Below are positions 35,130 through 44,748 of a stretch of DNA of 64,000 bases, in pieces (position 1 is the first letter of the stretch; each line of letters opens with the position of its first letter). The DNA lies in the NCBI GenBank assembly GCA_036675565.1, contig JAKFER010000216.1, positions 16,397 through 80,396 on the forward strand. The letters run 5' to 3'. Under the pieces are notes generated by a model, which worked only from the letters and a program-made list of their open reading frames with translations, was not told the origin of the DNA and did not search any database. A program made the position numbers and the translations under genes. This stretch comes from JACCYQ01 sp036675565. GTDB lineage: Bacteria; Bacteroidota; Bacteroidia; Chitinophagales; Chitinophagaceae.

Positions 35130-35620
35130 CAACCTACGGGGCAACTTTTTCGCACAGGGAAATTTAATTCACCGACAATATTAAATCCCCATTTGTTATA
35201 AAACTTAATGGCATCTTCATTTCCTTTATAAACGTGAAGCCAAAGAGATTCTTTTTGTTTTGACCGGGCCAGTGAAATTACTTTCTCCATCAATGCAGAA
35301 GCTATGCCCTTACCAATATATCCAGGTTTAATATACAAACGGGTAATCTCCATGGCTGATTCAATATGAGATGCCTGGGGCAAATGCACTTTACCTGTAT
35401 TAATGCAACCCAGGATCTCTTCATCATTTTCGGTTGCAACAAAATGAATGTTTTCAGTATTGGATAAATCGGCCTCGACGGCGGCTTTATTAAAAGTTTT
35501 ATCAACATAATATAACAGGTCATCCGGTTTTATCCCTTCTTTATGTGCAACCTGGAACTGGCTATGACATATAGTGGCAATAGGACCGGCATCCTTCACG
35601 GTGGCTTGGCGAACTTGCAT
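35108..35620 (-). CDS. GNAT family N-acetyltransferase
   Basis: The 170-residue protein is a single GNAT domain: MQVRQATVKDAGPIATICHSQF at the start, the acetyl-CoA motif ITRLYIKPGYIGKGIASALMEKVI in the middle, and NEDAIKFYNKWGFNIVGE near the end. Substrate is unknown. It is the last gene of the minus-strand polA / YdeI-like / SMUG2 / GNAT run, 13 bases downstream of the SMUG2 gene. Its last codons take part in the inverted repeat at 35086-35129. Confidence 0.87.
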   Translation of the reverse strand: MQVRQATVKDAGPIATICHSQFQVAHKEGIKPDDLLYYVDKTFNKAAVEADLSNTENIHFVATENDEEILGCINTGKVHLPQASHIESAMEITRLYIKPGYIGKGIASALMEKVISLARSKQKESLWLHVYKGNEDAIKFYNKWGFNIVGELNFPVRKSCPVGWVMMCKL

Positions 35621-35633
35621 ACCGCAAAATTAA

Positions 35634-36314
35634 TCATTGTTGAAATTGCCTGAGGTAATGTTTAATGTATTCATCTTTCTTTTTCAACCGGTACTGCATA
35701 ATAAAGCGGGGATGAGCTAAGGGGATGATTTCATTAAACCATTTCATTTCTTTATTTAATGCCTGCAGGTATTTGTAATTCTTTCCTTCTCCCAGGCAAA
35801 AAGCACGGTTGGTATGCAAACCAAAGGACAACTGTTTTTCCATGCAGGAAATGATGAAAGGCTTGATATCTTCCATCAATTCTTTATCATCATAATAATT
35901 CAAATTTTTATTATGAAGTGTAAATCCCAGCGGGCTGATGGCTGTTATATACATTTGTTTATAAAATGCCTGCGCACCACCAAATGCATGGATCATTTCA
36001 TAAATAAATACGGAAGACAATTCCTGTTTTTTAGGCCAGCCGTTTTCAATACCGCAATCTTCCTGCAGTCGTATGGGATCCGTAAAAGGAATCCCGGTAA
36101 TTCCGCCGCCAAATCTTCCGGGATTAATACCGATGATCATGTGCCTGGGCTGCAGATCATCATAAAATTTATGGTAAAACTTCTGGCATACATCCTTCAC
36201 ATCCGGATCCTTAAATGGATGCATTACCTTAATATCATGCGGTAATGTGTGATCGAATGTAAGGTTGAAGAGAAAAGAAATTATTTGTTCCGCAATGGTC
36301 AAATTATTTTTCAT
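35634..36314 (-). CDS. SMUG2-type uracil-DNA glycosylase (DUF4918)
   Basis: The 226-residue protein belongs to the UDG superfamily branch named SMUG2. The catalytic strand MIIGINPGRFGGGITGIPFTDP (GINPGRFGGG at 62-71) matches the GMNPG-type motif of SMUG enzymes, and LAHPRFIMQYR near residue 205-215 corresponds to the minor-groove-reading motif 2 that begins with His-Pro. Such enzymes excise uracil or related damaged bases and start base-excision repair. The gene overlaps the preceding YdeI-like gene by 11 bases and belongs to the tight polA run, so the glycosylase and the gap-filling polymerase are made together. Confidence 0.87.
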   Translation of the reverse strand: MKNNLTIAEQIISFLFNLTFDHTLPHDIKVMHPFKDPDVKDVCQKFYHKFYDDLQPRHMIIGINPGRFGGGITGIPFTDPIRLQEDCGIENGWPKKQELSSVFIYEMIHAFGGAQAFYKQMYITAISPLGFTLHNKNLNYYDDKELMEDIKPFIISCMEKQLSFGLHTNRAFCLGEGKNYKYLQALNKEMKWFNEIIPLAHPRFIMQYRLKKKDEYIKHYLRQFQQ

Positions 36315-36915
36315 ATTTCCAGTTTCTGCCTTTTCCTTCGGCTATCCATTCAATGGCCTGCTGCATGCGTTTAACACGGGTTTCCTCCCGTTTGGCATCC
36401 ACAATCCACTCCACATATTCTTTCTTATGGCTGTTACTGGATTTCTCCCAGGTTGCCAGTGCTTTTTTATTTTTTTTAATCTCTTTTAAAAAATAATCAG
36501 GTGTTTCAACTGTGGATGATTTTCCTGGTTTAGTTCTAAGCACTTTAATACCCTCATCATTCAGCCTCATGGCTTCTTTAATTTGGGCAATGATTATTTT
36601 ATCAGCAGGTAAATCCTTCAGGCTGGTGATCTTGCCATAATGCCCCATTGCATTTTCTGATGCTGCATTTTCTTTAAGCCATTGGTCTTTCATCAGGGAG
36701 CCTTTCCAAAATCCAAAGGCACAATGTTTTTTAAAAGATGCAAAATGGCAAAGCATGTCGTTTTTATATTCAAAGTTTGGAAAACCCCACTTTATTTTTT
36801 CTTCCGCTGCAGGACATGTTTTGTGAACCAATGCTCGCAAATGATTTAAAATCGGTTTAGCGAAATCCGCGGATTTTTCAATGTACACATCGAATGCTGG
36901 ATTTTTATCAGCCAT
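36304..36915 (-). CDS. YdeI/OmpD-associated family protein (DUF1801 + OmdA)
   Basis: The 203-residue protein has an N-terminal DUF1801 domain (about 8-110: ILNHLRALVHKTCPAAEEKIKWGFPNFEYKN, FASFKKHCAFGFWKGSL) and a C-terminal OmdA-like helical domain (FLKEIKKNKKALATWEKSSNSHKKEYVEWIVDAKREETRVKRMQQA). Family function is not established despite the OmpD-associated name; a soluble cytoplasmic role is indicated by absence of a signal peptide. It starts ten bases after the polA stop and overlaps the SMUG2 gene, so it belongs to the repair operon. Confidence 0.88.
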   Translation of the reverse strand: MADKNPAFDVYIEKSADFAKPILNHLRALVHKTCPAAEEKIKWGFPNFEYKNDMLCHFASFKKHCAFGFWKGSLMKDQWLKENAASENAMGHYGKITSLKDLPADKIIIAQIKEAMRLNDEGIKVLRTKPGKSSTVETPDYFLKEIKKNKKALATWEKSSNSHKKEYVEWIVDAKREETRVKRMQQAIEWIAEGKGRNWKYEK

Positions 36916-36925
36916 AATAAATTTT

Positions 36926-39748
36926 TTAGTGCGCCTGTAACCAATTTAAACCTGTGCCCACTTCAGCATCAGTAGGAACGCCATTGGGTAATGGCAAAGC
37001 GGTTTGCATGCATTCAAGGATGATGGGTTTAATCATTTCCACTTCGTCTTTATGTGCATCAAAAACCAATTCATCATGTACCTGTAAAATCATTTTTGAT
37101 TTCAAATTAAGCTTACTAAATTCTTCATGCACCCGTATCATGGCCAGTTTGATCATATCTGCCGCTGTTCCTTGTATGGGTGAATTGATGGCGTTCCGTT
37201 CGGCGAAACCACGTACCGTAAAGTTGCCTGAGTTAATATCCTTCAACCATCTTTTACGACCCATCAGCGTTTGTACATACCCGTTTTCCCTGGCAAATTT
37301 GATCGTGTCATCCATATATGCCTGTATGTTGGGAAATTGTTTTTTATAATTTTCGATGATCTCTTTGGCTTCGCCACGGGATACATTCAGGTTCTCAGCC
37401 AAACCAAATGCGCCCTGCCCGTATATAATTCCAAAGTTTACACTCTTGGCTTTGTAGCGCATTTCTTTGGTTACTTCATCTTCAGCAACACTAAAAACTT
37501 TTGCCGCAGTTGATGTATGAATGTCTTTGCCCGAAGTAAAAGCCTCGCACATGTTTGGATCACCACTGATGGCCGCAACAATGCGTAATTCAATCTGTGA
37601 ATAATCCGCACTGACCAACAAATATTCTTCATTGCGAGGAATAAATGCCTTCCTGATCTCCCTGCCTTTTTCCGTGCGAATAGGAATATTCTGCAGGTTA
37701 GGATTATTACTGCTTAACCTTCCTGTAACGGCGATCGTTTGTCCATAACAGGTATGCACACGTCCTGTTTTGGCATTGATCAATTTAGGTAATGAATCAA
37801 CATAAGTTGATTTTAACTTCGTCAGTTCACGAAAAGCAAGGATGTCATCAACGATCTTATTGCTATTCGCTAATTTGAGCAAAACATCTTCACCAGTAGC
37901 GTATTGACCTCCCTTGGTTTTTTTTGCTTTGGGATCCAGTTGCAGTTTTTCAAACAACACCTCTCCCAATTGCTTGGGTGATGCCAGGTTGAAACGAACA
38001 CCTGCTTGCTCATAAACACTTTTCTCCCTAATCAATGCTTCCTTTTCCAGTTCCTTCGAATATTCATTTAAGAATTCCATATCAACCTTAACACCCTGGA
38101 ATTCCATATCCGTCAATACTTTTACCAAAGGCGTTTCAACTTCTTCAAAAACTTTTTTTACATCTTTCTTATCCAGTAATGGTTGAAAACTATTTTTTAA
38201 CTGCAGGGTAATGTCCGCATCTTCCACCGCGTATTCTTTTATCAGGTCCAGATCTACATCCCGCATGGTACCCTGGCCCTTGCCTTTTTTGCCAATCAGT
38301 TCTTCAATATGAATGGGTTCATAACCCAGGAACTGCGCACTTAAAAGATCCATGTTCCTGCGGCCTTCCGGTTCAATAACATAATGTGCCACCATGGTGT
38401 CAAACACTTCTCCTTTAAATTCTATTCCATACCATTTCAATACAAGCAAGTCGTATTTGATGTTTTGACCTATCCACACTTTACTGGCATCATCAAAAAC
38501 GGGTCTGAACATTTCAACTATCCGGGTAGCATCTGTTTTATCTGGCGGGCATGGTACATAATAACCTTCTCCTGGTGTGACGCAAAAACTTAATCCTACC
38601 AATTCGCAATTATTGGCATCGATTCCTGTCGTTTCTGTATCAAAAGAAATTTCTTTAAAAGGTTTTAATTTTTCTACCAGTTCCCTGATCGCATCGTCGC
38701 CTTCAATAACCAAATAATTATGGGTTGTGTTATTGATATTTTTTCCTGCCGGCAGCCCGGTAGCTGGAGTATCCTCTTCTATTTCTTCTTTTGGTTTTAC
38801 TGCTACCTGTGTACCGGTAATATTTCCAAACAAATCTGTTTGAACACCTTCGGGAGCGGTGCTGAAAATATTGAACTGGTCACCCAGGATTCTTTTACCG
38901 AGTGTTTTGAATTCCAACTCCGTAAACACTTCTTTTAGAACATCAACATTATATTCTTTGATGCGAAAATCTTCTTCATGAAATTCGCAGGGTACATCGA
39001 CAATGATCGTTGCCAGCTTTTTACTTAAAATCGCAAGCTCTTTTCCGGCCATCACTTTTTGGCCCAAGGCACCTTTGATGCTGGCAGCATTCTCCAGCAC
39101 ATTTTCCAATGTTTCATATTCAGCTAATAATTTGGCGGCCGTTTTTTCACCTACACCCGGAATACCCGGAATATTATCAACCGCATCACCCATCAAACCT
39201 AAAATATCAATGACCTGCGAAACGGATTTGATATTCCATTTTTCACATACTTCTTTGGGACCTAAAATTTCGAATGTGCCTCCCTGGTAGCCAGGTTTAT
39301 AAATTTTGATATGCTCGGAAACTAATTGTCCATAATCTTTATCCGGTGTTACCATAAAAACTTCGTAACCTGCTTTTTCAGCCTGTTGTGCCAGGCCGCC
39401 AATGAGGTCATCGGCTTCGTAACCATCACATTCAACTACGGGAATATTAAAACCCTGGATGATCTTTTTAATATCGGGTAAAGAAATGAGGAGGTCTTCC
39501 GGTGCTTCCTGCCGGTTGGCTTTATAATCTACAAAATCCGTATGTCTTTCCGTGGGTGCGAAGGAATCGAATGCCACCGCTATATGCGTTGGCTTTTCTT
39601 TATTGATCAGGTCGACCAGGGTGCTGGTAAACCCAAATTGTGCATTGGTGTTTTTGCCTTTAGATGTCAATCGTGGACTGCGGATCAATGCATAATATGC
39701 CCGGTAAATAAGGGCCATTGCATCCAGCAGGAATAATTTTTTGCTCAT
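36926..39748 (-). CDS. polA: DNA polymerase I
   Basis: The 940-residue enzyme fills gaps in base- and nucleotide-excision repair and processes Okazaki fragments. The 5'-nuclease occupies about 1-290 (LLDAMALIYRAYYALIR, VDNIPGIPGVGEKTA). The 3'-5' exonuclease at about 345-540 keeps the Asp-x-Glu metal pair in ISFDTETTG near 369, so proofreading should be active. The polymerase domain shows motif A SADYSQIELR near 716, motif B KSVNFGIIYGQGAFG and motif C LQVHDELVFD near 893. A near-perfect promoter sits directly before the start codon. Three genes follow at gaps of 10, -11 and 13 bases (YdeI-like, SMUG2, GNAT). Confidence 0.98.
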   Translation of the reverse strand: MSKKLFLLDAMALIYRAYYALIRSPRLTSKGKNTNAQFGFTSTLVDLINKEKPTHIAVAFDSFAPTERHTDFVDYKANRQEAPEDLLISLPDIKKIIQGFNIPVVECDGYEADDLIGGLAQQAEKAGYEVFMVTPDKDYGQLVSEHIKIYKPGYQGGTFEILGPKEVCEKWNIKSVSQVIDILGLMGDAVDNIPGIPGVGEKTAAKLLAEYETLENVLENAASIKGALGQKVMAGKELAILSKKLATIIVDVPCEFHEEDFRIKEYNVDVLKEVFTELEFKTLGKRILGDQFNIFSTAPEGVQTDLFGNITGTQVAVKPKEEIEEDTPATGLPAGKNINNTTHNYLVIEGDDAIRELVEKLKPFKEISFDTETTGIDANNCELVGLSFCVTPGEGYYVPCPPDKTDATRIVEMFRPVFDDASKVWIGQNIKYDLLVLKWYGIEFKGEVFDTMVAHYVIEPEGRRNMDLLSAQFLGYEPIHIEELIGKKGKGQGTMRDVDLDLIKEYAVEDADITLQLKNSFQPLLDKKDVKKVFEEVETPLVKVLTDMEFQGVKVDMEFLNEYSKELEKEALIREKSVYEQAGVRFNLASPKQLGEVLFEKLQLDPKAKKTKGGQYATGEDVLLKLANSNKIVDDILAFRELTKLKSTYVDSLPKLINAKTGRVHTCYGQTIAVTGRLSSNNPNLQNIPIRTEKGREIRKAFIPRNEEYLLVSADYSQIELRIVAAISGDPNMCEAFTSGKDIHTSTAAKVFSVAEDEVTKEMRYKAKSVNFGIIYGQGAFGLAENLNVSRGEAKEIIENYKKQFPNIQAYMDDTIKFARENGYVQTLMGRKRWLKDINSGNFTVRGFAERNAINSPIQGTAADMIKLAMIRVHEEFSKLNLKSKMILQVHDELVFDAHKDEVEMIKPIILECMQTALPLPNGVPTDAEVGTGLNWLQAH

Positions 39749-39752
39749 GCCG

Positions 39753-39784
39753 CTAAGTTAAGCTGCATACAGACCTGCTCCAAA
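39753..39784 (-). promoter_or_regulatory. polA promoter, start-codon proximal
   Basis: On the minus strand, TTTG (39784-39781), a 20-base spacer and TAACTTAG (39760-39753, one mismatch to TAnnTTTG) form a promoter whose -7 element ends four bases before the polA ATG at 39748. The transcript should be leaderless or nearly so. Confidence 0.45.
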
Positions 39785-39860
39785 AGCCGTTTATTTTCCA
39801 ATGAAATTTATGACAGTTAGGGAAATTGGCCAGGTAACAACAGGACCAGTAACCAGTGAT

Positions 39861-40007
39861 TTACTTGTTGGTATATGCAGTGAAATCCTTTTGGTAATTA
39901 CCTGAAAAGTCGGGGATACCAGCATCTTTATGAATAAAGTTTAAATAAAGGGCAAGAGCCAGGATTGCAAAAGCCAGGATATTTAAAACTGAAAGGCGCA
40001 ATTTCAT
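39861..40007 (-). CDS. Small single-segment membrane or exported protein
   Basis: From ATG 40007 a 48-residue protein has a basic N terminus (MKLRLS), a hydrophobic segment of about 16 residues and a polar tail ending in NYQKDFTAYTNK. No family is recognised. The longer frame to 40046 would add 13 unlikely residues. It sits alone between uvrB and polA on the same strand. Coding status rests on the clean signal-anchor pattern only. Confidence 0.4.
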   Translation of the reverse strand: MKLRLSVLNILAFAILALALYLNFIHKDAGIPDFSGNYQKDFTAYTNK

Positions 40008-40104
40008 TGGATTTGGTTTTAAGGATATACAGATAGACAAACCCATAAACTTTTAAATCAATATATTATTGTATACATCCCAAAATATACTTGCAAACCA
40101 ATTT

Positions 40105-42135
40105 CTATTTATTCATTTCTTCCAGCTTTTTTTGCATCCCAAACATTTCGTCCCTTAGCCTGGCAGCTTCCATAAAGTCCAAATCACGGGCTGCTTTTTC
40201 CATTTCCTTTTTGATCCGGGAAATGGCTTTTTGCATTTGAGGAATGGTTTGATATTCGGCATTATTTTCCGCGGCTACTGTAACCACATCATTCACCGCA
40301 TAAGGAGAGTTTGGATCATAGCCTTTTATTTCCAAAACAGATGTTTGAGCAAATACCTGGTCTTTTGATTTTATAATTGTTTTTGGAGTGATGTTGTGTT
40401 CAATATTATAGGCGATCTGTTTTTCCCTGCGGCGGGCAGTTTCATCAATCGTTTTCTGCATACTGTCCGTCATCTTATCGGCATAAAAAATGACCAGGCC
40501 ATCCACGTTCCTTGCTGCCCGACCTGCGGTTTGGGTTAATGATTTTTCATTACGCAGAAATCCTTCTTTATCTGCATCCAAAATGGCAACCAATGAAACT
40601 TCCGGCAGATCTAATCCTTCTCTTAATAAATTCACACCAACCAATACATCTATGATGCCTAACCGAAGTTCGCGAAGGATCTCCACCCGTTCCAGGGTAT
40701 CTACTTCGCTGTGAATATATTTTGATTTGATGTTGATGCGGGCTAAATACTTATCCATTTCTTCCGCCATCCGCTTGGTTAACGTAGTCACCAATACACG
40801 ATCACCTTTAGTCACCCGTTTATCAATTTCATCTAACAAATCATCTATCTGGTTTACACTGGGGCGTATTTCAATTGGTGGATCCAGCAGCCCCGTTGGC
40901 CTTACAACCTGTTCAATGACCACACCACCGGTTTTTTCCAATTCATAATCCCCGGGAGTAGCCGAAATGTACAAAACCTGGTTCAGCATATTCTCAAACT
41001 CGTGAAAATTCAGTGGCCGGTTGTCCAATGCAGAAGGCAAACGGAAACCGTAATCAACCAAAATTAATTTCCGGCTTCTGTCACCACCATACATTCCACT
41101 TACCTGCGGAATGGTCTGGTGACTTTCATCAATCACACATAAAAAATCTTTTGGGAAATAATCAAGTAAACAAAAAGGACGTGTACCCGGATAACGACGA
41201 TCAAAAAAGCGGGAGTAGTTTTCTATGCCATTGCAATAACCTAATTCCCGGATCATTTCAATATCATATTCCACTCTTTCTTTCAGCCTCTGCGCTTCAA
41301 TAAATTTACCGGTTGCTTTAAAATATTCCACCTGCGCATTCATTTCATCCTGTATCTCGTGCATCACCTGCTGCAGCATGTCTTTAGGAGCAATGTATAA
41401 GTTAGCAGGGAAAATAGCGGCATCCTGCATTTTGCCAATGCGTTTTCCTGTATTTACATCCAGCGTTTCTATCTCTTCAATTTCATCACCAAAAAAAGTA
41501 ATACGGTAACCATAATCAAGATAAGGAAGGTTTATATCTACCGTATCGCCTTTAACCCGGAAACTGCCGCGGGTAAATTCCAATGTTGTACGACTGTATA
41601 AAGAATTAACTAACGAATGCAAAAACCCCTGCCGGCTAATGACCTGGTTTTTGTGAATGCGAATGATACTGTTCGCATACTCCTGGGGGTTACCTATACC
41701 ATAAATGCAACTCACACTGGCTACAACAATAATATCCCGGCGACCACTTAGTAAACTTGTTGTGGCTCGTAAACGGAGTTTATCCAGTTCTTCATTGATG
41801 CTAAGATCTTTTTCAATATAAGTATCACTCACCGGCATGTAAGCTTCGGGCTGGTAATAATCATAATAAGAAACAAAATATTCCACGGCATTCTCGGGGA
41901 AAAAATGTTTGAATTCGCCATACAACTGCGCCACCAATGTTTTGTTATGCGTTAATACAAGAGTTGGTCGCTGCACCTGCTGAATTACATTGGCTACCGT
42001 ATACGTTTTACCAGAGCCCGTAACGCCTAATAATACCTGGTGTTTTTCATTGTCCAGTATACCCTGCGTTAAATGCTGTATGGCCTGGGGCTGGTCGCCT
42101 GCCGGTTGAAATGAAGACTGTAATTGAAATGGCAT
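40105..42135 (-). CDS. uvrB: Excinuclease ABC subunit B
   Basis: The 676-residue DNA helicase-like subunit of the UvrABC nucleotide-excision repair complex loads at damage and hands over to UvrC. Walker A GVTGSGKT is at 37-44, the beta-hairpin that inserts into DNA lies in YFVSYYDYYQPEAYMP near 92-107, and the DEAD-like box is CVIDESHQTIPQ. Helicase motif VI ends in QTAGRAARN, and a C-terminal UVR motif (ISRIKKEMEKAARDLDFME) contacts UvrC. Length is normal. No other uvr gene is in the window. Confidence 0.98.
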   Translation of the reverse strand: MPFQLQSSFQPAGDQPQAIQHLTQGILDNEKHQVLLGVTGSGKTYTVANVIQQVQRPTLVLTHNKTLVAQLYGEFKHFFPENAVEYFVSYYDYYQPEAYMPVSDTYIEKDLSINEELDKLRLRATTSLLSGRRDIIVVASVSCIYGIGNPQEYANSIIRIHKNQVISRQGFLHSLVNSLYSRTTLEFTRGSFRVKGDTVDINLPYLDYGYRITFFGDEIEEIETLDVNTGKRIGKMQDAAIFPANLYIAPKDMLQQVMHEIQDEMNAQVEYFKATGKFIEAQRLKERVEYDIEMIRELGYCNGIENYSRFFDRRYPGTRPFCLLDYFPKDFLCVIDESHQTIPQVSGMYGGDRSRKLILVDYGFRLPSALDNRPLNFHEFENMLNQVLYISATPGDYELEKTGGVVIEQVVRPTGLLDPPIEIRPSVNQIDDLLDEIDKRVTKGDRVLVTTLTKRMAEEMDKYLARINIKSKYIHSEVDTLERVEILRELRLGIIDVLVGVNLLREGLDLPEVSLVAILDADKEGFLRNEKSLTQTAGRAARNVDGLVIFYADKMTDSMQKTIDETARRREKQIAYNIEHNITPKTIIKSKDQVFAQTSVLEIKGYDPNSPYAVNDVVTVAAENNAEYQTIPQMQKAISRIKKEMEKAARDLDFMEAARLRDEMFGMQKKLEEMNK

Positions 42136-42283
42136 AATAAACCTGCAATTTAACCAATGGAGACGAATGGTTGATTGGTTGATAAGTATAAAAATTCAGG
42201 AATTGGGTATTAGGGTATTTGGAATTGGGCTAATTTTCAAATTATCTAAACGCCTCAACAACTAAACATCTCAACGCTAAACA

Positions 42284-44713
42284 TTAATTGTCTTCCATCA
42301 CCTTTTCCCTTGCTTTCTCAGCTTTATTGAATGGGTCCCAACTTATATCAAGTTTACCATCATCCCCTGTCTTTGCCCTTAACCGGATATTTACACCGGC
42401 ACGACCCTTATTTTGAAGTTCTTCGCTATCATCTTTGCTTAAGTTAGTAATCGGCACCTGTATGCTCATATCGGTTTTGTTTTTTGGATCATAAATACCT
42501 TGGACAAAAAGCTTGATCACATTTGATCTTATTTCCATTCTATCTAATGCGATAGCCGACCCATTTATTTCCAATGTACTTTTTAATTCCGCAAACCGCA
42601 TTTTTGAAAAATCACGTTTTTTGAATGCCACCTCGCCGATCTTCATAACTGGCTCAAAATTATTTAACTCCCCATCTTTCACGCTGAATTTTACAGTTCC
42701 CTTTAAACTATTTTCAACAATATCCGCAGCATTGGTTAATGCACCATTGATATTAACGAGGGCATTCAGTTTACCTTTCATATTATTTTGGGTGATGGCA
42801 TCCTGTTCGAAATTATTAAAGGCGTAAAATATCCCAGGTATGTCTATATTATCCAGGTCCGATTTAAATGCGAGTTGACTTGATGATCCATTCTCTGTTA
42901 ATGAACCGCTGAAGTTCATATGTCCGCCTGCATGATGGAGATTAGCTTGCTGCAGGATCATTTGGTTGGTGATCATCCGCACATTGGCATTGACATCAGT
43001 AGCCTTAAATTTTTTATATAAAACATTGGCAGCATTTAATTTGATATTTGCCACCCCATCTTTTAACATCCGGTCAATATTATTGGAAACTTTGGAAAGG
43101 CTGGATCCGGACCCCTTACTGTTTGTTTTGGCTGTTTGTTGTTTGCTGCCTATAAAGTTTAGGAAATCCTGCACATTCAAGCTGGCTGTGTTCACCTGCC
43201 AGTTTAATTCAAGATCCTGTGGATTAATATTTACCAACGCCAGGAAATTCTGCACATCTCCTTTCATTTTAAGTTTTGTGTTACCCGCATTGGCATTCAG
43301 GTAAGGGATGAAAAGATCATGATGTTTAAAAAGTAATTGTCCATTACAGTTAGTAAGGGTAAAATTCCTTGGCAGGTACTGTATATCAGCATTGCTAAAA
43401 TCAATGTTGCCATTCATGACGGGTGCAGTCGTGTCATCATTAGCAATTGATCCTTTATATTTTATATCAAACTTTCCAGAACCGCTGTTAAAACGGATAG
43501 TTCCACTTTCAGTTATGCTGTTTATATCTGTAAGTTTAAACTGTGACTTCAAATCACATTCAAGAAAAGGATTTTTCAGATTGGTGACCAATATTTGATT
43601 TGACATTACCGGAATTGTTCCCCATTTACCCTTGAATCCCGATATTTTTATCATTGAATTTTCATCCGTCCTCGCAACCTTATTCACTATTTCATTGGTA
43701 AACATAGCGGAGAAGGTGCTTTCATTCAGTTCAATGGCCGGAGATGTAACAGAAGCATTATTTACATCCATCTTTACTTTAACCAAAGGCACATATCGAT
43801 ATCCCATTTCACCGATAATTTCTGCTCTCAGATTTACCGGCTTGCTAATTTTAAATGAATCCAGTTTGCTGCTGATTGTACGAGTTAATATTTCTGATAT
43901 TTTACCAAGTTGAATATTGTTGGTGGAAATATCAAGGAAAAAAAATCGCGGATCGTTTTTCAAATAAAATTTTCCATTTAAAGTAAACGGGTGACGGTCG
44001 ATGTTTAACCGGATATTGGGTAAGGTCAGCACGCCATCCCGCAACCTGGCTGTAAACTTTCCATCCAGTCTTTTATCTTTTAAATAACTTCCTTTTTCTG
44101 TATTGAAAGTGAGCCCATTCACTTTTGATTTCATATTGATATGCAAAATGTTCGTGGTGTCTTTTTCTTCAATTTCACAATCGGCTCTTTCAAAGAAAAT
44201 ATCATGCAACTTATTACGACCAACATTTTCCATAACAAACCGCGTGTTTCTGAATAACAAATCGGGTACATGCCTGTCACCCGGTTCAGTTTGCGGATCA
44301 TCTGCTTTAACCATGTTTGAATATCCTGTAGAGTCTTTATATAAATAAAAAGACGCATTATCGAAAATGATCTTACCCGGTTTGATTTTTCCGGTAAACA
44401 AACTGGAAAGACTGATCCTGATGAAAATACTTTCCGCATTTAGAAATTCATGTTTATGTTGTTGAAAGAGGGAATCCCGTATGCTGACTCCTTTTAAACG
44501 CACAGATAAGATTGGAAATGTTTTTATAAAGCCTGCACTTAATCCTTCAATCTGAACTTCTCCTTTAATAGATTTATTTAACTGGGCCTTTACTTTATCA
44601 ATCAATCCGTTTTCATTATAATACAAATAAGCAGATAACCCCACCCAAATTAATATGAGGATACTAATAAATGCCAACACGGTCCGGATGGTATATCTCT
44701 TGAACTTTTGCAA
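42284..44713 (-). CDS. AsmA-family envelope protein (TTG start)
   Basis: The 809-residue protein has one N-terminal membrane anchor (about 12-32), then a long beta-rich periplasmic body. KVKAQLNKSIKGEVQIEGLSAGFIKTFPILSVRLKGVSI is the typical AsmA N-terminal repeat, and the C-terminal AsmA_2-like part includes LKGTVKFSVKDGELNNFEPVMKIGEV. Related AsmA/TamB/YhdP proteins form bridge-like lipid conduits between the two membranes. The first possible codon is a TTG at 44713, since TAA lies immediately upstream in frame. Only 35 bases separate it from a divergent acyltransferase gene, which fits a shared role in membrane lipids. Confidence 0.88.
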   Translation of the reverse strand: MQKFKRYTIRTVLAFISILILIWVGLSAYLYYNENGLIDKVKAQLNKSIKGEVQIEGLSAGFIKTFPILSVRLKGVSIRDSLFQQHKHEFLNAESIFIRISLSSLFTGKIKPGKIIFDNASFYLYKDSTGYSNMVKADDPQTEPGDRHVPDLLFRNTRFVMENVGRNKLHDIFFERADCEIEEKDTTNILHINMKSKVNGLTFNTEKGSYLKDKRLDGKFTARLRDGVLTLPNIRLNIDRHPFTLNGKFYLKNDPRFFFLDISTNNIQLGKISEILTRTISSKLDSFKISKPVNLRAEIIGEMGYRYVPLVKVKMDVNNASVTSPAIELNESTFSAMFTNEIVNKVARTDENSMIKISGFKGKWGTIPVMSNQILVTNLKNPFLECDLKSQFKLTDINSITESGTIRFNSGSGKFDIKYKGSIANDDTTAPVMNGNIDFSNADIQYLPRNFTLTNCNGQLLFKHHDLFIPYLNANAGNTKLKMKGDVQNFLALVNINPQDLELNWQVNTASLNVQDFLNFIGSKQQTAKTNSKGSGSSLSKVSNNIDRMLKDGVANIKLNAANVLYKKFKATDVNANVRMITNQMILQQANLHHAGGHMNFSGSLTENGSSSQLAFKSDLDNIDIPGIFYAFNNFEQDAITQNNMKGKLNALVNINGALTNAADIVENSLKGTVKFSVKDGELNNFEPVMKIGEVAFKKRDFSKMRFAELKSTLEINGSAIALDRMEIRSNVIKLFVQGIYDPKNKTDMSIQVPITNLSKDDSEELQNKGRAGVNIRLRAKTGDDGKLDISWDPFNKAEKAREKVMEDN

Positions 44714-44748
44714 TTAAAATATTTATAGGGGTCTAATAATAATATGTA

